Assembly: GCA_001829185.1 (NCBI GenBank)
Contig: MIAR01000050.1
Span: 1-38,313 of the forward strand
Length of the DNA stretch: 38,313 nt
Direction of reading: 5' to 3'
Origin: Spirochaetes bacterium GWB1_60_80
Lineage (GTDB): Bacteria > Spirochaetota > Spirochaetia > Treponematales > UBA12059
A model generated the notes under the pieces. The model had not been told where the DNA came from and did no database searches. It worked only from the letters and a program-made list of their open reading frames with translations. The position numbers were made by a program, and so were the translations under genes. Below, one piece after another: positions 26,950-34,150 of this stretch. Every line of letters starts with the position of its first letter. The first letter of the stretch is position 1.

Positions 26950-27001
26950 GAAAAACCGCCTGCATGATAGCGCCCGGCGGCTAAACTATCAAGCGGCGGT
27001 T
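26950..27001 (-). terminator. Terminator of the rubrerythrin-SOR-rubredoxin operon
   Basis: Reverse strand: AACCGCC pairs with GGCGGTT and an inner TGATAG pairs with CTATCA; TTTTTC follows. It begins 25 bp after the rubredoxin stop. The same bases form a promoter (26964-26992). Confidence 0.75.
26964..26992 (-). promoter_or_regulatory. Promoter embedded in the terminator hairpin
   Basis: Reverse strand -35 TTGATA (26992-26987), 17 bp, -10 TATCAT (26969-26964): five of six in both boxes. The start would be near 26957 in the descending arm, 26 nt before the 96-aa gene. Both boxes lie in the arms that pair in the RNA hairpin. Confidence 0.6.
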
Positions 27002-27025
27002 CGTGGCGACCCGGTCAACCATTAA

Positions 27026-27184
27026 CTAGTCGGCGGGACTGAAGCTGTCCTTGCCGGCGCCGCACATCGGGCACACCCAATCCTCCGGCAGAGCCTCAAA
27101 GCTGGTCCCGGCTTTGATCTTGGCATCGGGGTCACCAACGGCCGGGTCATAAATGTAACCGCAGACATCGCACATATACTTCAT
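27026..27184 (-). CDS. Rubredoxin
   Basis: This 52-aa one-iron electron carrier has both Fe-binding loops: C5-x2-C8-G-Y and C38-x2-C41-G. The Tyr-Asp-Pro segment (YIYDPAVGD) and PEDWVCP are typical. ATG 27184 follows GAAGGAG. As third gene of the oxygen-defence operon it most likely donates electrons to superoxide reductase and rubrerythrin. A 107-bp gap with a hairpin and a short tandem repeat separates it from the superoxide reductase gene, and a terminator follows. Confidence 0.96.
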   Translation of the reverse strand: MKYMCDVCGYIYDPAVGDPDAKIKAGTSFEALPEDWVCPMCGAGKDSFSPAD

Positions 27185-27222
27185 GTAGTCTCCTTCAGGG
27201 CGCGTCGCCCGAATTGGCGTAT

Positions 27223-27249
27223 GCCAGCCGGATTTACAACCCGGCTGGC
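27223..27249 (-). other. Intercistronic hairpin between SOR and rubredoxin
   Basis: GCCAGCCGG (27223-27231) and CCGGCTGGC (27241-27249) form a perfect 9-bp stem with a 9-nt loop. No T-run follows, so it is more likely an mRNA-stability or processing element than a terminator. Confidence 0.6.
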
Positions 27250-27265
27250 TCAGGTCGCCTTGTCA

Positions 27266-27309
27266 GCATCAGGAATGGGACGCCCATTGCATCAGGAATG
27301 GGACGCCCA
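27266..27309 (-). repeat. 23-bp tandem duplication spanning the SOR stop codon
   Basis: GCATCAGGAATGGGACGCCC plus A occurs at 27266-27286 and again at 27289-27309, period 23. The second copy includes the last codons and stop of the superoxide reductase gene. Each unit holds a small TGGG-ACG-CCCA hairpin. A related GGGACGCTCATTGCAT lies near 16360. Confidence 0.75.
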
Positions 27310-27669
27310 CAGACCGTGCAGGTTGCAGTACTCGCGGGCGGTCACCTTGCCGGCTGAAACGTTGAATTCAGCTTCCGGCTTGTCGCCAGGCTTCAGCATG
27401 GCCCGGTAGACCCGGCCATCGGCCATCAGTTCTATCCATTGTATGTAGTGCTTTTCTTCCATCGGGTGGGCCACGGCGCCGACGGTGACGCGCCAACCGT
27501 TGGCGATACGCTCGATAACCGGGACGTGCTTTTCCTTGGAGGCATCGACGGTATTTTCGGCCATCAGCTTCATCGGCTCGCCGCAGCAGACCAGCTCGCC
27601 GTCGCCAACATGCAGCAGCTCGACGATGTTCCCGCATTTTTCGCACTTGTAAACTTGGTTCAGTTCCAT
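27292..27669 (-). CDS. dfx: Superoxide reductase (desulfoferrodoxin, 2Fe type)
   Basis: This 125-aa protein reduces superoxide to hydrogen peroxide without releasing oxygen. The N-terminal desulforedoxin centre has four cysteines (C9, C12, C28, C29). The catalytic centre shows the Glu-Lys-His motif (E46-K47-H48 in KEKHVP), histidines in [12 protein letters not shown], and the Cys-His pair in [11 protein letters not shown] 27669 follows a GGAG site, 24 bp after rubrerythrin. The C-terminal tail (WASHS) lies in a tandemly duplicated 23-bp unit and may be recently altered. Peroxide formed here would be removed by rubrerythrin. Confidence 0.96.
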   Translation of the reverse strand: MELNQVYKCEKCGNIVELLHVGDGELVCCGEPMKLMAENTVDASKEKHVPVIERIANGWRVTVGAVAHPMEEKHYIQWIELMADGRVYRAMLKPGDKPEAEFNVSAGKVTAREYCNLHGLWASHS

Positions 27670-27693
27670 GGTTTTCTCCTTAGCGACGTTTGC

Positions 27694-28269
27694 TTACCAG
27701 TTTTCGCCGAGTAGTTCAAAATAAGCCTGAGGATGAGCGCAGGCCGGACACATTTTCGGGGCTTCCAAGGCTTCCATGAGGTAGCCGCAGTTCAAACAGC
27801 GCCATAGAGTGGCGGTTTCCTTCTTGAAGACCGACCCGTTTAAAATGGCCGCGCGCAGCCGTTCGTAGCGTTTGGCATGCTGCTTCTCGGCCACGGCAAT
27901 GGACTCGAAAATGGTGGCAATGGCGTCAAAGCCCTCGCTGCGGGCCACCTTGGCAAAATCCGGGTACATGTGCTGCCACTCGTAATTCTCGCCGCCGGCT
28001 GCCTCCAACAGGTTTTGCTCGGTGCTGCCCACTGGGCCGGCCGGATAAGTGCCGCTGATAGCAATCTCGCCGCCATCCATCAAGCTGAACAAGCGCTTGG
28101 CGTGTTCCTTTTCCTGATTGGCGGTTTCCTCGAAAATAGTGGCGATCTGGACCAAGCCTTCCTTCTTGGCGGCGCTGGCAAAGAAGGTATAGCGGTTGCG
28201 GGCCTGCGACTCGCCTGAAAACGCAGCCATCAGGTTTTTCTCGGTCTGCGTACCCTTGACACTCTTCAT
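27694..28269 (-). CDS. rbr: Rubrerythrin
   Basis: This 191-aa cytoplasmic peroxidase has an N-terminal four-helix diiron domain with the family's Glu-rich helices (AFSGESQARNRY, EETANQEKEHAKRLF, ESIAVAEKQHAKRYE) and a C-terminal rubredoxin-like site (CLNCG...CPAC). It reduces hydrogen peroxide using electrons from rubredoxin. It is the first gene of the rbr-dfx-rubredoxin operon. ATG 28269 follows AAGGAG. A ~95-nt leader separates it from the likely promoter. I looked for a PerR-type operator there and saw none convincing. Confidence 0.96.
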   Translation of the reverse strand: MKSVKGTQTEKNLMAAFSGESQARNRYTFFASAAKKEGLVQIATIFEETANQEKEHAKRLFSLMDGGEIAISGTYPAGPVGSTEQNLLEAAGGENYEWQHMYPDFAKVARSEGFDAIATIFESIAVAEKQHAKRYERLRAAILNGSVFKKETATLWRCLNCGYLMEALEAPKMCPACAHPQAYFELLGENW

Positions 28270-28372
28270 GGCGACTCCTTGTGCTGATTGTTATGCCGTG
28301 AAAACAGCCTTCAAGCCCAACGGACGTGAAGACAACCCGGCGCACGGATCGGTGAATGACCCATACCCGTCT

Positions 28373-28402
28373 AGTATAATAGAAAAAAACCGCGACGTGC
28401 AA
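28373..28402 (-). promoter_or_regulatory. Probable promoter of the oxygen-defence operon
   Basis: Reverse strand -35 TTGCAC (28402-28397), 18-bp spacer containing seven Ts, -10 TATACT (28378-28373). The 5' leader would be ~95 nt. Confidence 0.5.
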
Positions 28403-28528
28403 TTAAATTTGCGCTTATTTCCTGCCCTACTTGATCCGGTTTTTATGGCGACCCGGTACGCGGCCAACTCGTACCTCCGGTGGAACCGCCCGGCACTACG
28501 CCGGTATTACGGCCCCGAGGAGCACACC

Positions 28529-29236
28529 ATGGCCGCAAACCACACCTACCGCCTGACCATCAAGGAAAACCTGCCCCAGCCGGATATTCGGGAACGCCTG
28601 CGTGAGGCTGGCTCGCCGGCGGTCAGCGACCACGAATTGCTGGCCGCCATTCTTGGCACCGGCATCCGCGGCAAAGACGTGCGCAGTCTGGCCTCCGAGA
28701 TTCTGGCCGTCAATAATTTCAGCGCCGCCATCCCGTCGGTTAAAGACCTCATAAAAACCAGCGGCCTGGGCCACGCCGGCGCCTGCCGCATCATCGCCGC
28801 CCTGGAACTCGGCCGCCGCTTCTACGGCACCCGCGGCCGGCGCGTCCTCAATCCGCAGGACGCCTGGCAGCTGGTGCGCCACCATGCCGACTGCCGGCGC
28901 GAGCACTTCATCGGTTGCACCCTAAACGGCGCCCACGACCTGATCGCGGTACGGGTCATCACCACTGGTTTAATTAATAAAACGATCATCCACCCGCGCG
29001 AGGTCTTCGCCGATGCCGTGGCCGACCGGGCCTGCGCCATCCTGGTGGCGCACAACCACCCCAGCGGCCGCCTGGAAGCCTCCGTCGAGGACCTGGAAAT
29101 CACTAACCGCCTGCAGGAAGCCGGCGAGCTTTTGGGCATACCGCTGCTTGACCACCTGATTTTCTCCGAGCACAACTTCGTCAGCCTGGTGGAAGCGGGG
29201 GTAATCAAGAGGGGTGGTATATGTAACTCACCTTAA
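28529..29236 (+). CDS. radC: RadC family JAB/MPN-domain protein
   Basis: This 235-aa protein has an N-terminal helix-hairpin-helix-like part (~1-100, RERLREAGSPAVSDHELLAA) and a JAMM/MPN metalloprotease-like domain with HNHPSG...D (AHNHPSGRLEASVEDLE). Despite its name, a direct repair role for RadC is doubtful; relatives also occur on mobile elements. The frame is open further upstream to 28196, but ATG 28529 has GAGGAG at the right distance and matches the family start. It is divergent from rubrerythrin. Confidence 0.93.
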   Translation: MAANHTYRLTIKENLPQPDIRERLREAGSPAVSDHELLAAILGTGIRGKDVRSLASEILAVNNFSAAIPSVKDLIKTSGLGHAGACRIIAALELGRRFYGTRGRRVLNPQDAWQLVRHHADCRREHFIGCTLNGAHDLIAVRVITTGLINKTIIHPREVFADAVADRACAILVAHNHPSGRLEASVEDLEITNRLQEAGELLGIPLLDHLIFSEHNFVSLVEAGVIKRGGICNSP

Positions 29237-29254
29237 ATTAGTGCACGCGCACCG

Positions 29255-29283
29255 TTGACAATACATCCAGAAAGGTATAAATA
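29255..29283 (+). promoter_or_regulatory. Promoter in front of the decayed hicB
   Basis: A perfect TTGACA (29255-29260) is followed by an AT-rich -10 region: TAAATA at 17 bp, or the better TATAAA at 15 bp (29276-29281). The promoter seems to have outlived its gene. Confidence 0.5.
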
Positions 29284-29290
29284 TTTTGGC

Positions 29291-29702
29291 ATGTAATATT
29301 CATATCCAGCCGAGATTGCATGGAATGAAGCTAATAGGTATTCTCCATCGAGTTTCCCGACTTGCCAGGTTGCCTGACCTTAGGGAAAACCCGTGACGAA
29401 GTGCTTTTCATGGCCTGCGACGCTTTGTCGCTCTATCTAGAATCGCTCATCGAGCGCAAACTGCCGCTACCACTAGCAACTGACCGCCCGGGAACGGTTG
29501 TAATCAAACCGCGGCCTGGCGTCGCGTTTGCTTTATGGCTCCGCGCCAAACGCAAAGAATCCGGCATGACCCTGACCGATGCGACCGACAAGCTCGGCGT
29601 CAAATATCAGGTCTACCAGAAACTAGAAAACCCCGCCAACCCTACCCTCAAAACGCTCAAAAAGCGGAAAAGGTTTTCGGAACGGAGCTACTCACGGTGT
29701 AA
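29291..29702 (+). pseudogene. Decayed hicB-type antitoxin gene
   Basis: Joined across frames this reads as a full HicB antitoxin: YSYPAEIAWNEANRYS, then IEFPDLPGC and LTLGKTRDEVLFMACDALSL, then a helix-turn-helix (KYQVYQKLENP) ending AEKVFGTELLTV-stop. Three lesions break it. ATG 29291 is followed at once by TAA. The frame changes at 29345-29346 (two extra bases or one missing). A second shift falls in an A-run at 29659-29663 (five As where six restore the frame). The longest intact piece starts at TTG 29362 and ends with a foreign tail at 29733. No hicA toxin gene is adjacent. Sequencing error could explain the homopolymer shift, but three lesions together favour true decay. Confidence 0.8.
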
Positions 29703-29729
29703 TAACGCAGCGGCCGCTTCCCCAAGTCC

Positions 29730-30467
29730 CTAGTCGTCGATTCGCGTCCAGTCGATGGAATAGCCGATACGGGAGGCCACCGACTCCAGCAGCGCGTCAT
29801 CGTGGTGGCTAAGGCCCGCCTCCGCCATGCTGATAGCCGAACCAGCTTGGCTATACAGCCGGGCAGTGTGGTGGGCCGACTCCAGCAGCTCCTCGTTGCC
29901 GCCATTGGCGTCAATGGTCCGCACCGTACCGTTGCAGGCGCAGACGTAGGTCGAGGTCGCGTCCACCCAGACGCAGAACGAGGTCCCGCGCACGCCGGCC
30001 ACCGCCGTGGTGGTCTCAATGACGTAGCTATCCCGGCCGACCAGGTTTTCCAGCTTCTTGAGCACTGAACTCAGCCCGCCCTGCTCCAGCTGGATCAGCG
30101 CCACCGGCGCGCCAAAATCAAAGGCGGCCCGGGCGTTTTGGCCGACCGACAAGGCGTTGCCGCTGTTGAATACCAGGTCGCAGCGCGCTCCCGGACCGGT
30201 TTGGATGTTAAAGCGGGCGTTCAAGCGGTCACCCAGCTCCGGCGCTAGGCCGTCAATCCGCACCTCGCCCTGGATGTACACCACCTCAATGGTTCGGGTC
30301 GCCGCCGGACTGGCCGGCACCGTCAGCACGGGCATCGATTCGGGCGACGCAGGCGCGAGCGGCGCCGGTCGATTGCAGCCGGCCAGGGCCAGGCTGAGCA
30401 GTCCGGCAATAGCCAGACGGATGGAGAAAGCGCATCGGTTCAGGTTGATATCATGCCTCCTTGCCAA
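29730..30467 (-). CDS. FecR-domain lipoprotein
   Basis: This ~245-aa envelope lipoprotein has signal peptide RLAIAGLLSLALAGC with the lipid Cys in LAGC. A FecR domain follows at ~60-190: EVRIDGLAPELGDRLN, a QTGPGARCDLVF stretch, and TTAVAGVRGTSFCVWV. No FecI sigma factor or TonB receptor is nearby, so it is a stand-alone periplasmic FecR-domain protein, probably binding peptidoglycan, polysaccharide or a partner. The start is uncertain. AAGGAGG at 30464-30458 lies inside the frame opened by TTG 30467. The ATG next to it (30454) is out of frame and hits a stop after four codons. An in-frame CTG at 30443 would give a neat signal peptide. Confidence 0.82.
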   Translation of the reverse strand: MARRHDINLNRCAFSIRLAIAGLLSLALAGCNRPAPLAPASPESMPVLTVPASPAATRTIEVVYIQGEVRIDGLAPELGDRLNARFNIQTGPGARCDLVFNSGNALSVGQNARAAFDFGAPVALIQLEQGGLSSVLKKLENLVGRDSYVIETTTAVAGVRGTSFCVWVDATSTYVCACNGTVRTIDANGGNEELLESAHHTARLYSQAGSAISMAEAGLSHHDDALLESVASRIGYSIDWTRIDD

Positions 30468-30515
30468 ATCAGATTAAAACATACTGAAAAACTTGATAGA
30501 CTGCCATTCAAATTA

Positions 30516-30622
30516 ACCAGAATAGCGCCCTGAAGGTAGCTAAACTGCCAATCCGGCCTTCGCGACAACTGATATTTTAGACATTTTCGCTATACAAACC
30601 AAAATAACCGTGTTATTCTGGT
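30516..30622. other. Intergenic region with a long-range 9-bp inverted repeat
   Basis: ACCAGAATA (30516-30524) and TATTCTGGT (30614-30622) are perfect complements 89 bp apart, between the divergent FecR and nuclease genes (gap 30468-30690). Apart from a weak CTGATA-16-TATACA, I see no strong promoter. Confidence 0.35.
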
Positions 30623-30690
30623 AGTCCGCCTTTAATGAGTTTTACCAGTCTGGCTGGTGTACAGTCAGCTTGGACCTTTGAGGAGATAAC

Positions 30691-31911
30691 GTGCCGCAAT
30701 CCCGATTCGCCGGTTTCCGCCCCCTGACAACCATCCTCATCGGCCTGGCCCTGACCAGCCTGTTCCTGACTGGCTGTATCCCGGCCGTCGATCCGGCCCC
30801 CACCCCAACCACCTATAGCCTGACCTATATCGGCAACGGCCACAGCGCCGGCACCGTGCCGGTCGATACCACCGCCTACGAAAGCGAAGACCGGGCCACC
30901 CTGGCCGCCCCCGGCAGCCTGACCAAAAGCGGCTATGACTTCATCGGCTGGAACACCTCTGCCACCGGCGGCGCATCCACCCGCCTCTTGGCCGGCAGTT
31001 CCGTCCGCATCACCTTTCGCGACTTGACCTTCTACGCCGAGTGGCAGGCCGACGATCCGGTCGATCCAGTCGACCCGGTTGATCCGCCAGTCGACGGTAC
31101 CTTCACCGAAGACACCAGCAACCGCTTGTCGATGGCAATACGCGACTATTACCGCGCGGCCTATGGGCTGTCCGGCGCGGTACTGAAGGCTAAGTTGCAA
31201 CAGATAATTACAACGGGGCATACTCCTGGAACCTACACTGGCTTATGGACCATGTTCCAGACAACTGACGCCATTCCTTCCGGTGCCCACGCCGGCCAGG
31301 TCTGGGACATGTACTCCAGCACCAGCGCCGACGGCAGCACGGCCGCCTATTGGTTCACCTTCGGCACCAACCAGGATTCCGGATCCGGTACCACGGAAGG
31401 CCAGTACTACAACCGCGAGCATACCTGGCCCAACAGCACATTTGGTGGCGCATCCAACACCACGCCCTACGCCGACGGCCACTCCTTGACCCCAACAGAT
31501 AAGATTGTCAACAACTTGCGCAGCAATTACTCCTATGGCGAAGTTGTCGATGGTGCAGCCGAAAATACTTATACACAGAACCTTAGCTGCTTAGGCACCG
31601 CACGTCCTGGACTTGGCTACGGTGGTACGGTATTTGAGCCGATTGATATCTACAAGGGCGACCATGCCCGCATGCACTTCTACCAATCCTTGCGCTATTA
31701 TGGCAACAGCACATTCCTAACCTGCGCCTGGGCTGCGCCTGGCGCCAAGCTCCTGCCCTGGTACGACACTATGCTGCGCACCTGGGCCGCCAATGACCCG
31801 GTCTCGGCCAAGGAAATCGCCCGCAACAACGCCGTACAGGCTTACCAGCACAACCGCAATCCGTTCATCGATTACCCGATCCTGATCGAGCTCCTGGACC
31901 TGACCGAATAA
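30691..31911 (+). CDS. Secreted EndA-type nuclease lipoprotein with InlB-type repeat
   Basis: This 406-aa lipoprotein has a signal peptide ending LFLTGC. Residues ~40-117 form one InlB B-repeat/Flg_new module (YSLTYIGNGHSAGTVP ... LTFYAEW). An acidic-Pro linker (DPVDPVDPPVD) leads to an endonuclease I domain at ~145-406. Nuclease signs are REHTWPNS (catalytic-type His244), DGHSLTPTDKIVNNLRSNY and the C-terminal ARNNAVQAYQHNRNPFIDYP. It should degrade DNA non-specifically at the cell surface, for nutrition or to clear extracellular DNA. GTG 30691 follows GAGGAG. The next gene is a paralogue sharing only the linker and the nuclease domain. Confidence 0.88.
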   Translation: MPQSRFAGFRPLTTILIGLALTSLFLTGCIPAVDPAPTPTTYSLTYIGNGHSAGTVPVDTTAYESEDRATLAAPGSLTKSGYDFIGWNTSATGGASTRLLAGSSVRITFRDLTFYAEWQADDPVDPVDPVDPPVDGTFTEDTSNRLSMAIRDYYRAAYGLSGAVLKAKLQQIITTGHTPGTYTGLWTMFQTTDAIPSGAHAGQVWDMYSSTSADGSTAAYWFTFGTNQDSGSGTTEGQYYNREHTWPNSTFGGASNTTPYADGHSLTPTDKIVNNLRSNYSYGEVVDGAAENTYTQNLSCLGTARPGLGYGGTVFEPIDIYKGDHARMHFYQSLRYYGNSTFLTCAWAAPGAKLLPWYDTMLRTWAANDPVSAKEIARNNAVQAYQHNRNPFIDYPILIELLDLTE

Positions 31912-31929
31912 AAAAGTAGGCAGCGCGGC

Positions 31930-31947
31930 GGCGGGCACCAGCCCGCC
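31930..31947 (+). terminator. Possible terminator after the first nuclease gene
   Basis: GGCGGGC-ACCA-GCCCGCC forms a tight stem 18 bp after the stop, but only a broken AT stretch (AATTATTTATT) follows. The rest of the 348-bp gap up to 32260 holds AT-rich DNA and the next promoter. Confidence 0.4.
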
Positions 31948-32130
31948 ACCGCAATTATTTATTCACGCACGCCATCCGGAATGCGAGCCGGAGGTGTGTT
32001 TTTTTGGCACCGCGCGCCACGCCAGCCGGCAACGAGACAAATTACTTATTTTTGTCAATTAATATTACTTTATTAAGTTGCGGCCTGTGGTTTGTAACTG
32101 ATATTTCACTCATTTTGGAGCATTTTTCGC

Positions 32131-32158
32131 TTGCCAGCTGCCATGGAGGGTGTATGAT
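32131..32158 (+). promoter_or_regulatory. Promoter candidate of the second nuclease gene
   Basis: TTGCCA (32131-32136), 16 bp, TATGAT (32153-32158), leaving a ~95-nt leader before GTG 32260. Confidence 0.45.
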
Positions 32159-32259
32159 GTAGTACGGATGGGACATCAGCAGCATGTTTCCATCCTGGCC
32201 CAACCAGCCGACCGCGCCGGTACAGACTCGGTCAAATACCACCAACAGGGAGCACTCCC

Positions 32260-33594
32260 GTGAAAAAACTGTCAGTCTTGTCGTTCGCCGCCATTCTGCT
32301 ATTGGCGGCCTGTTCCAGTCCGCTGGCCTATGATCTGGCCGCCGAAAAAGCCGTAGGCCAAGCGCCGGAGAGCCGGGCCATCAGCCTGACCAGCGCCGAC
32401 GCCTTCGAGCAGGATGATACCCAGGCCACGGCCCGCCTGGTCGTTGCCGGAGGGACGGCGCTGGTCCAGGAACGCAACTTCTACGACGACGCCTACGACT
32501 GGCTGAAGTTCGACGCCATCGCCGGACACGTCTACGTTATTGAAACCTTTGTCGCCGGCAGCACCGACACCGTGCTTACCGTCTATGATGGCACCACCCA
32601 GAAGGCCACCAACGACGACAAGACCTCCAGCAACTACGGCTCCAAGATCACCTTCACCGCCGCCGCCACCCGCACCTACTCCATCAAGGTTTACTCCTAC
32701 GGTGGCACAAAGGGCAGCAACCTCGGTTACAACTTCTCCATTATAGACAACAACGCCACCCCGCCAGTGGATCCGGAAGATCCGCCGGTTGACCCACCCG
32801 TCGGCGGCACCTTCACCGAAAACCTGAGCCTGCCCCAAGCCGTGCGCGACTATTACCGCAGCGCCTATGGCCTGTCCGGCAACGCCCTCAAGGCCGAGCT
32901 GCAGCGCATCATCACCTCCAGCCATTCCGGCAAATCTTACACCGGACTATGGACCATGTACCGCACCACCGACGTGGCTCCTAACGGCAAGGTCTGGGAC
33001 ATGTACTCGGCTACCAACGCCACCGGCACCACCGCCGCCTACTGGTTTACCTTCGGCACCAACCAGGACTCCGGCTCCGGCTCAGTCGAAGGCCAGTACT
33101 ACAACCGCGAGCACACCTGGCCGAACAGCACCTTCGGCGGCACCGCCAACAGCTACGCCTACTCCGACGGCCACTCCATCACACCCACCGACAAGATCGT
33201 CAACAACCGCCGCTCCAACTATTCCTACGGCGAAGTCGGCACCGCCAGCTGGACCTCGCTGAATGGCAGCAAGCTGGGCAGCGCCCGCTCCGGACTCGGC
33301 TACACCGGCACCGTGTTTGAACCGGTCAGCTTCTACAAGGGCGACCATGCCCGCATGCACTTCTACCAGGCCGTGCGCTACTACAACAACGGCACCTTCG
33401 CCACCTGTGCCTGGTCCAACTCCGGCGCCAAGCTCAAGACCTGGTACGATGCCATGCTGCGCACCTGGGCTACCAATGACCCCGTCTCGGCCAAGGAAAT
33501 CGCCCGCAACAACGCCGTGCAGGCCTACCAGGGCAACCGCAACCCCTTCATCGACTACCCCTCACTCGTCAACCTCGTCAGTCTGACCGAGTAA
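32260..33594 (+). CDS. Secreted EndA-type nuclease lipoprotein with PPC-like domain
   Basis: This 444-aa paralogue of the preceding nuclease has lipobox LLLAAC. Residues ~45-165 form a beta-sandwich resembling the bacterial pre-peptidase C-terminal (PPC) domain (AFEQDDTQATARL ... YDDAYDWLKFDAIAGHVYVI ... TVLTVYDG). A DPEDPPVDPPV linker leads to the endonuclease I domain (~185-444) with REHTWPNS (His285), DGHSITPTDKIVNNRRSNY and NRNPFIDYP. The nuclease part is close to its neighbour over its whole length while the front domain is unrelated. GTG 32260 follows AGGGAG. A strong terminator follows. Extracellular DNA degradation is the likely role; the PPC-like part may bind polymer or aid secretion. 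Confidence 0.88.
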   Translation: MKKLSVLSFAAILLLAACSSPLAYDLAAEKAVGQAPESRAISLTSADAFEQDDTQATARLVVAGGTALVQERNFYDDAYDWLKFDAIAGHVYVIETFVAGSTDTVLTVYDGTTQKATNDDKTSSNYGSKITFTAAATRTYSIKVYSYGGTKGSNLGYNFSIIDNNATPPVDPEDPPVDPPVGGTFTENLSLPQAVRDYYRSAYGLSGNALKAELQRIITSSHSGKSYTGLWTMYRTTDVAPNGKVWDMYSATNATGTTAAYWFTFGTNQDSGSGSVEGQYYNREHTWPNSTFGGTANSYAYSDGHSITPTDKIVNNRRSNYSYGEVGTASWTSLNGSKLGSARSGLGYTGTVFEPVSFYKGDHARMHFYQAVRYYNNGTFATCAWSNSGAKLKTWYDAMLRTWATNDPVSAKEIARNNAVQAYQGNRNPFIDYPSLVNLVSLTE

Positions 33595-33619
33595 GCAAGT
33601 AATAATACAAGCGGACACG

Positions 33620-33667
33620 CCGCCGCGCCGCCTTACCGCAAGGTTAGGTAGCGCGGCGGTTCTTTTT
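33620..33667 (+). terminator. Strong rho-independent terminator of the second nuclease gene
   Basis: CCGCCGCGC (33620-33628) pairs with GCGCGGCGG (33651-33659), an inner ACC-GCAA-GGT hairpin lies in the loop, and TTCTTTTTT follows. Confidence 0.9.
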
Positions 33668-33707
33668 TGAGTGGGGGATAGTGCTTCAAAATGTGGAAAT
33701 CATCAGA

Positions 33708-33737
33708 TTGGCGGAGCGGCATCACATATGCTATATT
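33708..33737 (+). promoter_or_regulatory. Promoter of the DUF2442 gene
   Basis: TTGGCG (33708-33713), 18 bp, TATATT (33732-33737), 34 bp before the TTG start. Confidence 0.55.
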
Positions 33738-33770
33738 TATTACTGAAAAGTGCCTTTTGGAGGGAGAAGC

Positions 33771-34061
33771 TTGAGTCAAACCATTGGCATCGTCACTTCG
33801 GGGGTTGAAGTCGTCCAGATTACCCCGTTTGGTATTTGGATTGACGTATCCGGCAAAGAGTACTTTCTGGATTACGAGCAGTACCCCTGGTTCCGAAAGG
33901 CGGCCATCGGGGACATCTGGAATGTCCAGCTTGACCAGCACGGCAACCTGCACTGGCCAACTCTCGATATTGACCTGGAGATCGACTCTTTAATTAAACT
34001 AGAGCGCTACCGCTGGTGTATCGATAGCAAAAAGCCGCACTGCTACTGCTTTAGTAACTGA
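33771..34061 (+). CDS. DUF2442 family protein
   Basis: This 96-aa protein has the family pattern: ITPFGIWIDVSGKEYFLDYE, FRKAAIGDIWNVQL, then the central LHWPTLDIDLEIDSL. TTG 33771 is chosen as start because GGAGGGA lies at the right spacing; an upstream GTG at 33750 has none. DUF2442 genes are often paired with a DUF4160 gene, in what some consider a toxin-antitoxin-like unit, but no partner is seen here. A Cys/His-containing tail (KPHCYCFSN) is notable. Function unknown. Confidence 0.8.
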   Translation: MSQTIGIVTSGVEVVQITPFGIWIDVSGKEYFLDYEQYPWFRKAAIGDIWNVQLDQHGNLHWPTLDIDLEIDSLIKLERYRWCIDSKKPHCYCFSN

Positions 34062-34150
34062 CCCATTTCATGAGCCTAAGCGCTTTAAAAGTGGCGGAAT
34101 ATCGTGGCCTTGGACAATAAGCCAATTAAACCTCATTTCCTTTCCTGCAG

